From assembly GCF_015500075.1 (NCBI RefSeq), contig NZ_CP045496.1, positions 3,792,001 to 3,856,000 of the forward strand: a stretch of 64,000 bases of DNA, written 5' to 3'. The DNA comes from Mesorhizobium sp. INR15 (GTDB lineage Bacteria; Pseudomonadota; Alphaproteobacteria; Rhizobiales; Rhizobiaceae). Position numbers and translations under genes: made by a program. Position 1 is the first letter of the stretch; the number at the start of each line of letters is the position of its first letter. Shown here piece after piece: positions 10,730-17,998 of this stretch. Under the pieces are notes generated by a model that was given only the letters and a program-made list of their open reading frames with translations, made no database searches and had not been told where the DNA came from.

Positions 10730-11680
10730 ATGAAAAGAACCAGTATATTTGCCACGGCATTTGCCCTTGCCGCCGGATTGGCCGCGCCGGCCATGGCCGC
10801 CACATCGCTGACCATCGGCATCAGCGGATGGACGGGTTTTGCTCCGCTGACGCTCGCCAAGCAGGCCGGAATCTTCGAGAAGCATGGCCTCGACGTGACC
10901 CTGAAGAAGGTGCCGCAGGCGAGCCGGCCTCTTGCCATTGCCAGTGGCGACCTGCAATGCGCCGCGACCACGGTGGAGACCTGGCTGGTCTGGAACGCCA
11001 GCGGCGTCACCACCAAGCAGATATTCCAGCTCGACAAATCCTATGGCGCCGACGGCATCGTCGCCCGCAAGGACATCAAGACCGTCGCCGATCTCAAGGG
11101 CAAGACCGTCGCGTCATCGGCGCCGGGCACGTCACCCTATTTCATGCTCGCCTGGGTGCTCAACAAGGCTGGCATGTCGACCAAGGATGTGACCGTCGTC
11201 AACCTCGAGCCGGATGCGGCAGCGCAGGCCTTCCTCGCCGGGCAGAACGATGCGGCTGTCACCTATGAGCCGTTCATCTCAGCCGTGCGTGACAAGTCCG
11301 ACCAGGGCCACATCCTGGCGACGACGCTCGACTATCCGATGGTGCTCGACACGGTCGGCTGCACGCCCGAATTCCTCAAGGCCAATCCCGATGCCGCCAA
11401 GGCGCTCGCCGACAGCTACTTCGATGCGCTTGACCTGATCAAGAGCGATCCGAAGAAATCCTACGAGATCATGGGCGCCGACGTGAAGCAGTCGGCCAAG
11501 GAATTCGAGGACTCGGCCAAATATCTGAAATGGGCGGACAGGGCCGAGAACAAGCAGTTCTTCACCAAGGAATTCCAGGACTTTTCCAAGACAGCCGGCG
11601 AATTGCTGCTGCAGATGGGCCTGATCAAGGAAGCGCCCGACGTCGCCACGCTGGCTGACACCAGCGCTGTCGCGAACTGA
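10730..11680 (+). CDS. ABC transporter periplasmic substrate-binding protein (NitT/TauT/SsuA type)
   Basis: A 316-residue protein with a signal peptide (MKRTSIFATAFALAAGLAAP, cleavage near AMA-A) and an NMT1/SsuA-like binding fold (LTIGISGWTGFAPLTLAKQ, then DLKGKTVASSAPGTS). A strong SD (GGGGAG) lies before the ATG. These proteins bind nitrate, taurine, sulfonates, pyrimidines or other small organics. Permease and ATPase genes follow. A GC-rich hairpin after the stop may let this gene be expressed above the membrane parts. Lying between an N-methyl-amine oxidoreductase and a GlxA-type regulator, it may import a methylated amine or betaine-like compound; that is inference. Confidence 0.85.
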   Translation: MKRTSIFATAFALAAGLAAPAMAATSLTIGISGWTGFAPLTLAKQAGIFEKHGLDVTLKKVPQASRPLAIASGDLQCAATTVETWLVWNASGVTTKQIFQLDKSYGADGIVARKDIKTVADLKGKTVASSAPGTSPYFMLAWVLNKAGMSTKDVTVVNLEPDAAAQAFLAGQNDAAVTYEPFISAVRDKSDQGHILATTLDYPMVLDTVGCTPEFLKANPDAAKALADSYFDALDLIKSDPKKSYEIMGADVKQSAKEFEDSAKYLKWADRAENKQFFTKEFQDFSKTAGELLLQMGLIKEAPDVATLADTSAVAN

Positions 11681-11700
11681 GCGATAGAGTTTCATTTCAG

Positions 11701-11722
11701 ACGGCGGCTCAAGTGCCGCCGT
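11701..11722 (+). terminator. Intra-operon hairpin, partial terminator
   Basis: ACGGCGGC and GCCGCCGT pair perfectly (8 bp) around a 6-nt loop and are followed by TTCCCTTTT. It sits between the binding-protein and permease genes, where partial termination commonly keeps binding protein in excess. Confidence 0.65.
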
Positions 11723-11749
11723 TTCCCTTTTCATCAAGGATCGTTGTCG

Positions 11750-12526
11750 ATGCCGCGCCCCCTGCATCCGGTCTCGCCGGGCACCCGAACCGTGCTCGGC
11801 ATTTCCTTTTTCGTGCTGTTCGTCGCCTTCTGGGCGTGGATCACGCTTGGCGGTCACGTCAACCGCATCTTTCTCGCCGATCCGCTGTCGATGCTGAAGG
11901 ATGGCTGGCGGCTTCTGGTCGAAGACCGTTTCTGGCTCGACATCCTGATCACCATCTGGCGGGTCTTCGGCGGCTTTGTGCTGGCATCCATCGTCGCGGT
12001 GCCGATCGGCATCATGATGGGGGCCTGGAAGCCGGTGGAAGCATTCCTGGAGCCGTTCGTCTCCTTCGCCCGCTACCTGCCGGCCTCGGCCTTCATTCCG
12101 CTGCTGATCCTGTGGGCCGGCATTGGCGAGTTGGAGAAGCTGCTGGTCATCTTCGTTGGCTCGGTGTTCCAGATCATCCTGATCATCGCCGTCAAAGTAG
12201 GCGGCACCAGGCGGGACCTTGTCGAAGCCGCCTATACGTTGGGCTCCACCGACAACGGCATCGTGCGGCGGGTGATCATGCCGGCCAATGCGCCCGAGAT
12301 CGCCGAGACGCTGCGGCTGGTGCTTGGCTGGGCCTGGACCTATGTCATCGTCGCCGAACTGATCGGTTCATCCTCGGGCATCGGTTACATGATCATCAAC
12401 AGCCAGTCGCGGCTGGCGACGGGCCAGATCATCTTCGGCATCATCGTCATTGGGCTGATCGGGCTCTTGTCCGATTTCGCCTTCAAGGCGCTCAATCGCT
12501 GGCTCTTTCCATGGAGCCTGGCATGA
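11750..12526 (+). CDS. ABC transporter permease (BPD_transp_1, SsuC/TauC type)
   Basis: A 258-residue inner-membrane permease with about six membrane segments. The cytoplasmic EAA-type loop near residues 150-175 reads VEAAYTLGSTDNGIVRRVIMP, the docking site for the ATPase. ATG 11750 has AAGGA about 10 nt upstream and is preferred over TTG 11744. The stop overlaps the ATPase start (ATGA). It forms the channel of the importer whose binding protein is encoded just upstream. Confidence 0.88.
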   Translation: MPRPLHPVSPGTRTVLGISFFVLFVAFWAWITLGGHVNRIFLADPLSMLKDGWRLLVEDRFWLDILITIWRVFGGFVLASIVAVPIGIMMGAWKPVEAFLEPFVSFARYLPASAFIPLLILWAGIGELEKLLVIFVGSVFQIILIIAVKVGGTRRDLVEAAYTLGSTDNGIVRRVIMPANAPEIAETLRLVLGWAWTYVIVAELIGSSSGIGYMIINSQSRLATGQIIFGIIVIGLIGLLSDFAFKALNRWLFPWSLA

Positions 12527-13308
12527 GCAAGCTTCTCATCGAGGGCGTTTCGCGCACATTTGCCGGCGTGCGCGGCGGGGCGCCGGTCAAGGCGCTGATG
12601 CCGGTCAACCTGACAGTCGAGGCCAATGACTTCATCACCATTCTCGGGCCCTCAGGCTGTGGGAAGTCGACGCTTCTGCGCATCGTTGCCGGCCTGGAGG
12701 CGCCGAGCGAGGGCCGGGTGCTGCTCGACGGCAAGGCGGTGACGCGGCCCGGGCCGGATCGCGGTATGGTGTTCCAGTCCTACACACTGTTTCCCTGGCT
12801 GACGGTCGGACAGAACATCGCTTTCGGCCTGCGCGAACGCGGCATGGCAGAGAAGGAACGGGACGGGATTGTCGCTTCCTATGTCGATCTCGTCGGGTTG
12901 AAAGGGTTCGAGAACCATTGGCCCAAACAGCTTTCCGGCGGCATGCAGCAGCGCACGGCGATCGCTCGGGCGCTGGCCAATGACCCGGCGATCCTGCTGC
13001 TCGACGAGCCGTTCGGCGCGCTCGACAACCAGACGCGCGGGCTGATGCAGGAATTGCTGCTGGGCATCTGGGAGCGGCGCAAGAAGACGGTGCTGTTCGT
13101 CACCCACGACATAGAAGAGGCGATCTTCATGGCCTCGCGTGTGGTGGTGATGACGGCGCGTCCCGGCCGCGTCAAGTCGGACGTCGCCATCGACCTGCCG
13201 CACCCGCGCCACTACACGCTGAAGACCAGCCCGGAATTCTCCGCGCTGAAGGCGCGGCTGACCGAGGATATCCGCGTCGAAGCGATGCGCACGGCTGAGG
13301 TACGCTGA
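12523..13308 (+). CDS. ABC transporter ATP-binding protein (SsuB/TauB type)
   Basis: A 261-residue ATPase with every core motif: Walker A GPSGCGKST near residue 43, Q-loop in MVFQSYTLFPW, signature LSGGMQQR, Walker B ILLLDEPFGALD and H-loop VTHDIEEA. Overlapping the permease by 4 nt, it energises the NitT/TauT-type importer. It ends 3 nt from the convergent GlxA-family regulator, with no room for a terminator. Confidence 0.9.
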   Translation: MSKLLIEGVSRTFAGVRGGAPVKALMPVNLTVEANDFITILGPSGCGKSTLLRIVAGLEAPSEGRVLLDGKAVTRPGPDRGMVFQSYTLFPWLTVGQNIAFGLRERGMAEKERDGIVASYVDLVGLKGFENHWPKQLSGGMQQRTAIARALANDPAILLLDEPFGALDNQTRGLMQELLLGIWERRKKTVLFVTHDIEEAIFMASRVVVMTARPGRVKSDVAIDLPHPRHYTLKTSPEFSALKARLTEDIRVEAMRTAEVR

Positions 13309-13311
13309 GCT

Positions 13312-14313
13312 TCAGGCCGCCAGCAACTGCTTGCGGTCGACACGCTCCTGCTGCGGCGAGCGGGCATAGAGCTCGCGGTAGCATTTGGAGAAATGCGAGG
13401 CCGAGACGAAACCGCAGGCAACCGCGACCTCGACCACCGGCATCGACGACTGGATCAGCAGATGCCTGGCACGGTCGAGCCGGATTTCGAGATAGTAGCG
13501 GGCAGGGGACCGCCCCATTTCGGTGCGGAACAGACGCTCGATCTGGCGCCGCGACAGGTCGACATGGTCGGCGATCTCGATCAGCGACAGCGGCTCGGAG
13601 AGGTTACCTTCCATCAGCTCGATGATCGTCAGCACCTTGGAGTTCTGTACGCCGAGGCGCGCGCGCAGCGGCAGGCGCTGGCGATCGGTCGGGCTGCGCA
13701 CGCGGTCGGTCAGCACCTGTTCGCACACCCGGTTGACGAGGTTCTCGTCGAAATCATCGCCGATCAGCTTCAGCATCATGTCAAGCGCGGCGGTGCCGCC
13801 GGCGCATGTGTAGATGTTCTGGTCGATCTCGAAGAGGTCGGCAAAGACATTGGCCTTCGGGAAGGCCTCGGAAAAGCCGGGGAGGTTTTCCCAATGGATG
13901 GCGCAGCGCTTGTTCGACAGCAGGCCGGCGGCAGCAAGAATATGCGCGCCGGTGCAGAGGCCGCCAACGGCGACGCCGCGATTGTATTCCTCGCGCAGCC
14001 AGGCAAAGGCCGACTTGTTCTGGTAGCGCTCTACATTGATGCCGCTGCAGACGATGGCCATGTTGGGGCGGTCCGGCCCGGCCATCTTCTTGCGTTCTTC
14101 TTCAAGCGAGGTGTTGACCGCGCATTCGACGCCGTTCGAGGCGCGAACCGGCTTGCCGTCGATGCTGGCAAGGCGCCAGCGATAGGCCTCGTAGCCGAGC
14201 ATGCGGTTTGCCGAGCGCAGCGGGTCTAGCGCCGTCGCAAAGGCGATCATGGTGAAATCAGGCACAAGGAAAAATACAAACGATCGCTTGATCGGATGCT
14301 TTACGGCGTTCAC
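13312..14313 (-). CDS. GlxA-family transcriptional regulator (DJ-1/PfpI plus AraC HTH)
   Basis: A 333-residue regulator with a DJ-1/PfpI-like ligand domain (residues ~10-190; GLCTGAHILAAAGLL) and a C-terminal AraC double helix-turn-helix (residues ~220-325; LSLIEIADHVDLSRRQIERL). This architecture is shared by GbdR and CdhR, which sense betaine or dimethylglycine and carnitine. The start is GTG at 14313 with GAGG 5 nt upstream. Two inverted repeats with GCGAC half-sites lie 34-129 nt before it. With the ABC importer and FAD/GcvT gene adjacent, it probably senses a methylated amine and activates their transcription. The ligand is inferred. Confidence 0.85.
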   Translation of the reverse strand: MNAVKHPIKRSFVFFLVPDFTMIAFATALDPLRSANRMLGYEAYRWRLASIDGKPVRASNGVECAVNTSLEEERKKMAGPDRPNMAIVCSGINVERYQNKSAFAWLREEYNRGVAVGGLCTGAHILAAAGLLSNKRCAIHWENLPGFSEAFPKANVFADLFEIDQNIYTCAGGTAALDMMLKLIGDDFDENLVNRVCEQVLTDRVRSPTDRQRLPLRARLGVQNSKVLTIIELMEGNLSEPLSLIEIADHVDLSRRQIERLFRTEMGRSPARYYLEIRLDRARHLLIQSSMPVVEVAVACGFVSASHFSKCYRELYARSPQQERVDRKQLLAA

Positions 14314-14346
14314 GGGAACCTCATGCGGCCACGATGACGCGAACAG

Positions 14347-14372
14347 GATGTCGCGAATAGCATAGCGACATC
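14347..14372. promoter_or_regulatory. Inverted repeat, candidate operator of the GlxA-family regulator
   Basis: Perfect 8-bp arms GATGTCGC and GCGACATC are separated by 10 bp, 34 nt upstream of the regulator's GTG. The core half-site TGTCGC recurs at other genes of the methyl-transfer block. Confidence 0.5.
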
Positions 14373-14420
14373 AGGAAAAATCATTCGTGTCAATGGGCTA
14401 GGCTGGTTGGGCAAGATTAA

Positions 14421-14442
14421 ATTTGCGACATGGGTCGCAAAT
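14421..14442. promoter_or_regulatory. Perfect palindrome ATTTGCGAC-N4-GTCGCAAAT
   Basis: Nine-bp arms with a 4-bp centre, ~108 nt upstream of the GlxA-family regulator and beyond the terminator of the small ORF at 14610-14744. It has the same half-site as 7045-7053 and 27998-28007. Confidence 0.5.
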
Positions 14443-14520
14443 GGGCAATCGTCGGGCGGTGTTGCTCAAAAACCCACCACCGCCTGGTTGCAACAGATCG
14501 TCGAAGAGCGGTCCGTGATA

Positions 14521-14553
14521 CAAAAACGCCGCCTCGGCGAACCGAAGCGGCGT
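14521..14553 (-). terminator. Rho-independent terminator (minus strand)
   Basis: A 12-bp stem with one mismatch (arms 14526-14537 and 14542-14553) ends in a run of five T on the minus strand. It is placed to terminate the small gene at 14610-14744. Confidence 0.85.
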
Positions 14554-14609
14554 CAGTCAATCCAAGCCGCTGCAGGGAGGCGCGGCTCTGGAGGTATCTT
14601 TTTTGTAAA

Positions 14610-14744
14610 TCAGGCGACGAAGCCGAGGCGAGCCGCTGCCATGGCGCCGGTCTGGCCAGGCATGGTGTTGGCAAGGCGCTGGCGCTCGAGCGCGGTGGTC
14701 AGGTTCATCTCGCGGCGGGCGAAGAGGCGGGCAAAAAGCTTCAT
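14610..14744 (-). CDS. Small basic protein of 44 residues, unknown
   Basis: A 44-residue frame starting MKLFARLFARREMNL and ending AAARLGFVA, with GGAG 6-7 nt before the ATG and a good terminator after the stop. The N-terminal half is basic and amphipathic. It lies near DUF1127-type genes, but I see no DUF1127 GWP signature. The clear SD and terminator argue that it is real. About 120-150 nt upstream are direct repeats of ATGCGACA like those near the GlxA regulator. Function unknown. Confidence 0.6.
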   Translation of the reverse strand: MKLFARLFARREMNLTTALERQRLANTMPGQTGAMAAARLGFVA

Positions 14745-15085
14745 CACAATCTCCATTTGGTTGCTTAGACGGGTCGCCTTCGCTTGATGGAGTGGGGCAG
14801 CTCGTTTGCTGGCGTTGATATAGGCTTGTGTGAGGGAAAACTAAATCGCAAATGCGAAGCGCTTGATATGAAATGCGACACCTAATGCGACAAATTTGGG
14901 CGGAGGGTCCAGGATTCTTGATTATTTACAAGGCATTAATGAGATTTTTGCGTTGCTATGCGGCTTGCTCATATGCGCCATGCGCTGGCGGCATGGCTCC
15001 AAAATTCATTTGAATACAAATAAAAACCGAAAAGGCCTGCCGGGCTGGTGCGCGCGGCAGGCCTTCAGCACTTGATACACACGGT
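14745..15085. other. Intergenic region, 341 bp, no gene seen
   Basis: This stretch separates two small minus-strand genes. It is AT-richer than its surroundings. It holds the upstream region of the 44-residue gene, two direct copies of AATGCGACA (about 14872-14880 and 14883-14891), and the terminator of the DUF1127 gene at its right end. I found no convincing ORF or RNA. Confidence 0.6.
15032..15065 (-). terminator. Rho-independent terminator of a DUF1127 gene
   Basis: A perfect 11-bp stem (AAGGCCTGCCG with CGGCAGGCCTT) and an AT-rich tail on the minus strand, 21 nt after the DUF1127 stop. Confidence 0.8.
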
Positions 15086-15271
15086 TTACTTTGCTCCAGC
15101 CCAGGATCCGACGCCGTTGTGAGCACGGGCTTTGGTGTCGGCGGCTTCAGGCCAACCGATATCCTTCTGCAGTTCGACCGGCAGTGCGCGGATGGCGCGT
15201 TCGGTCTGGTAGCGGGCGCGGGCCGCGCTGAACTCGGTCGCGATCCGACCGATGGACGAGATAATAGACAT
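15086..15271 (-). CDS. DUF1127 (YjiS-like) small protein
   Basis: A 61-residue protein with the DUF1127 core: an N-terminal amphipathic helix (MSIISSIGRIATEF), an Arg-rich middle (AARARYQTERAIRAL) and the signature LPVELQKDIGWP near residues 30-41. DUF1127 proteins are abundant in Rhizobiales, and some affect RNA turnover, phosphate or carbon responses and motility. The gene is divergent from the LysR regulator at 15500, which may control it. Confidence 0.88.
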   Translation of the reverse strand: MSIISSIGRIATEFSAARARYQTERAIRALPVELQKDIGWPEAADTKARAHNGVGSWAGAK

Positions 15272-15499
15272 TTCAGTCTCCTTGAGTGTTCAGCCCGGAT
15301 TTCCAGGCCTTGGATGCACGAGGCGTTACACCCGGTTTGTTTCAGCTTCATTTCATGTCGATTGCGGGTCTGCGTCGTGGTCGTTTCATGACCGCATTCG
15401 ATACGTCTGCCCCGATAGTGTTGACTATCCTCTAGTTCTGATGTTCAATCAAACGAAATGAAATGATGGTTTACATCAGAAAAATTGAAGGCCGATCGC

Positions 15500-16399
15500 A
15501 TGAACGCCCCGCTCAATCATCCCTTGCCTCTGCTCGATCTCGATGTTTTGCGCACTTTCGTGGCAATTGCGGAGACGGGAAGCTTCACCGCTGCCGCCAA
15601 TGCCGTGTTCCGCACGCCGTCGGCGGTCTCCATGCAGATCAAGAAGCTGGAGGACATTCTCGGCCGCTCGGTGTTCGCGCGCGACGCGCGCTCGGTCACC
15701 TTGACCACCGACGGCGAGATGCTGCTCGGCTATGCCCGCCGGCTGCTGTCGATCAACCGCGAGGTGGTGTCGAAGTTCATCATTCCCGACATCGTGGGCG
15801 TGGTGCGGCTCGGTTCGCCGGACGATTACGGCGAACGGGTGCTGCCGCATGTGCTGAAGCGCTTCGCGCAGTCACACCCGTCGATCGCCGTCGATGTCAC
15901 TATCGACCAGAGCATCAATCTGCGCCGCCGCATGGACGACAGGGCGCTCGATATCACGCTGCTCACCAATTCCTACAAGACCAGCGCGCTCGGCGCCGAG
16001 GTGCTCTTGACCGAACCGCTGGTCTGGGCCGGCGCCAAGGGTGGCTGCGCGCATCTGCGCGAGCCTTTGCCTGTGTCGCTGTGGGAAGAGGGCTGTGCCT
16101 GGCGGGCCGGCGCGCTCGATGCGTTGAGCCGCGAGGGCCGCAGCTACCGCATTGCCTATATGAGCGCGCACACGGCCGGCCAGCGCGCCGCGATCATGTC
16201 CGATCTGGCAGTCGCGCCATTGCCGAGATCCTTCCTTGGCAATGACATGGTCGAGCTTTGCCCAAAGGATGGCATGCCCGACATTGGCACCTACAATCTG
16301 GCGATGGTGGTGGCGCCGGATGCCAGCGCGCCGGTGAAAGCGGTGGCCGACCACATCCGCGACACGTTCGAACTGTTCCGGGAAACCGGCAAGTTCTGA
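15500..16399 (+). CDS. LysR-family transcriptional regulator
   Basis: A 299-residue LTTR. The winged HTH covers residues ~12-70 (LRTFVAIAETGSFTAAANAV, then TPSAVSMQIKKLE) and an effector domain follows. ATG 15500 is preferred over TTG 15485 on codon grounds. It resembles LrhA/HdfR-like regulators in the N-terminus. It is divergent from a DUF1127 gene across 228 bp, a layout that usually means control of the neighbour and of itself. No effector can be read from the sequence. Confidence 0.85.
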   Translation: MNAPLNHPLPLLDLDVLRTFVAIAETGSFTAAANAVFRTPSAVSMQIKKLEDILGRSVFARDARSVTLTTDGEMLLGYARRLLSINREVVSKFIIPDIVGVVRLGSPDDYGERVLPHVLKRFAQSHPSIAVDVTIDQSINLRRRMDDRALDITLLTNSYKTSALGAEVLLTEPLVWAGAKGGCAHLREPLPVSLWEEGCAWRAGALDALSREGRSYRIAYMSAHTAGQRAAIMSDLAVAPLPRSFLGNDMVELCPKDGMPDIGTYNLAMVVAPDASAPVKAVADHIRDTFELFRETGKF

Positions 16400-16424
16400 T
16401 CGGCTACAAGTTCTGATCGGCTAC
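16391..16424. repeat. 17-bp tandem duplication across two converging stop codons
   Basis: AAGTTCTGATCGGCTAC occurs twice back to back. The first copy contains the LysR stop (TGA 16397-16399) and the second contains the stop of the opposing esterase gene (TAG on the minus strand, 16421-16423). Confidence 0.95.
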
Positions 16425-17392
16425 TCGGCCGCCTCGGCGGTTGTCCAATCCGTTCCGGTTGAGGGCCGCGCGTCCTCGCGAGCGGCCGAGCTTCGCGTTT
16501 CCTGGCTGAGAAACGCCACGATGCTCTGTCGCGCACGCCGGGCTTCCGGCATGTCGATCAGCGGCCAGACGTGGACCATGCCTTCCTCGTAGACGATTTC
16601 GACATCGACACCGGCAGCGCGGGCCTTTTCGGCAAAGATCAGATTGTCAGGGGTCAAGAGATCGCGTGAGCCGATCAGCATCAGCGTCTTCGGCAGCACC
16701 GAGAGGTCGCCGTAGACCGGGCTGATGTGCCAGTCGCTGCGGTCGATGCCGGCGCTGTACATCCGGATCGCTTCCAGTCCGCCTGATATACCTAGCCAGG
16801 GATCGTTGCGCTCGGCCTCGAAGACTTCCGGATTGGCGAGCGACATATCCAGGCCAGGCGAGATCAGCACATGGCGCGACGGCAAGGGCAGGGCCTCTTC
16901 CGCGGCCATCATGGTCAGCACCACGGCCATGTTGCCGCCGGCGGAATCGCCCATGAAGATGATGTTTTCGGCATCGGTCTCTTCGAGCATCTGGCGATAG
17001 ACGCCACCGACCATGCCGAACATGGCGTGAAAATTGTGCTCGGGTGCGATCGGGTAAATTGGCACGGTGATGCCGTAACCGAGGCGATCGGCCATCTCGC
17101 CAATCAGATGCCAGTGATAGGCTGTGATTTCAAAGACATAGGCGCCGCCGTGCAGATAGAGAATCCGCTTCTGTTCGCCGCCTTTGGCGGCGATCTCATA
17201 GACCGGAAACCCATCGACCGTGTGTGTCTGGATGTCGAGACGCGCGCGCAGCGCGGCAGGCGGCTGGTGTGTTTCGGTCTTGCGCGCGGCGGCGATCCAG
17301 CGCTGCATGTTTTCCGGACTGGAAAATGCCTGCTTGCGGCTGTGCCTGAGGACGAAGGAAACGACGTGGCTTTTAAAACTTGGCATGCGCAT
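16421..17392 (-). CDS. Alpha/beta hydrolase (hormone-sensitive-lipase-type esterase)
   Basis: A 323-residue hydrolase with the HSL-family oxyanion motif HGGAYVFE, nucleophile elbow GDSAGGN (catalytic Ser), and a late HVWPLI containing the catalytic His. It belongs with bacterial type IV esterases/acetyl hydrolases acting on short acyl esters in the cytoplasm. The frame stays open to 17620, but ATG 17392 (or 17386) gives a normal N-terminus MRMPSFKSHVV; no strong SD decides. It converges with the LysR gene over 21 bp made of a 17-bp duplication. Physiological substrate unknown. Confidence 0.8.
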   Translation of the reverse strand: MRMPSFKSHVVSFVLRHSRKQAFSSPENMQRWIAAARKTETHQPPAALRARLDIQTHTVDGFPVYEIAAKGGEQKRILYLHGGAYVFEITAYHWHLIGEMADRLGYGITVPIYPIAPEHNFHAMFGMVGGVYRQMLEETDAENIIFMGDSAGGNMAVVLTMMAAEEALPLPSRHVLISPGLDMSLANPEVFEAERNDPWLGISGGLEAIRMYSAGIDRSDWHISPVYGDLSVLPKTLMLIGSRDLLTPDNLIFAEKARAAGVDVEIVYEEGMVHVWPLIDMPEARRARQSIVAFLSQETRSSAAREDARPSTGTDWTTAEAAE

Positions 17393-17636
17393 ACACGAAC
17401 TTCGGCCAAAGCCGACTAAGAGAACCCCCACTGTTCTCGAAGATCGTTCGCCGGGCCGAAATGTCAAGTTTACGCTGCAGTCTACACGGTGGTGTGATCC
17501 GGCATCGCCACTCTGGCGTGCGCGGGCGGCGTTCAGCGGCGCGGCAGCAGTGCCGCGCGAAGCCGGGTGTCGGTAGCAGGCGCCGAGCGGCCGTCCCGGC
17601 GCGTGCCGAGCAGCTTGCATTTGTCAGCGAAGGTCA

Positions 17637-17825
17637 TCAGCGCGCGGCGCCCCGGATGGTGCTGGTGATTGCCGCCTTTTCGCTTGAACACGGCACCACC
17701 GGCCAGCCGATATCCTTCTGGATTTCCGGCGGCAGGCTGTTCAGCAGGCGGCGAGCCTTGCCGCGGTCATGGGCATTCTTGATGGCCGCGCCATAGCGGC
17801 CCAGGCTTTCGAGCATCGACATCAT
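17637..17825 (-). CDS. DUF1127 (YjiS-like) small protein, second copy
   Basis: A 62-residue protein carrying LPPEIQKDIGWP, the DUF1127 signature, after a basic segment (HDRGKARRLLNS). GGGAG 3-4 nt before the first ATG fits ATG 17825, or 17822 as an equal alternative. It shares only the core with the copy at 15086-15271, so it is an old paralogue. It is not obviously in an operon: the esterase lies 244 bp downstream. Confidence 0.85.
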   Translation of the reverse strand: MMSMLESLGRYGAAIKNAHDRGKARRLLNSLPPEIQKDIGWPVVPCSSEKAAITSTIRGAAR

Positions 17826-17934
17826 TGTCTCCCTTGGAGCGTTGCGCCGGCTGAAAGATGTTTTCCGCCGACCGTTCGATGCCGATTAAATGCGCCGCTC
17901 CTGTATCTGGCGGATTTCACGAAAACGGGTTTTG

Positions 17935-17961
17935 GTTTCCAGATCGGCCTGATCTGGAAAC
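17935..17961. terminator. Perfect 11-bp inverted repeat after the corrinoid-activase gene
   Basis: GTTTCCAGATC and GATCTGGAAAC pair perfectly around a 5-nt loop, 38 nt past the stop of the minus-strand ASKHA gene. There is no long T run, so it may be a weak terminator or an mRNA-end stabiliser. Confidence 0.5.
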
Positions 17962-17998
17962 ATTTGCATACAAACAAGTTCCGCGAGGTGGCGGTGGC

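Noticed and set aside
11713..13308. 531-codon frame beginning upstream of the ABC ATPase
   Set aside because: Only the portion from 12523 is the ATPase; the upstream part is another reading frame of the permease gene.
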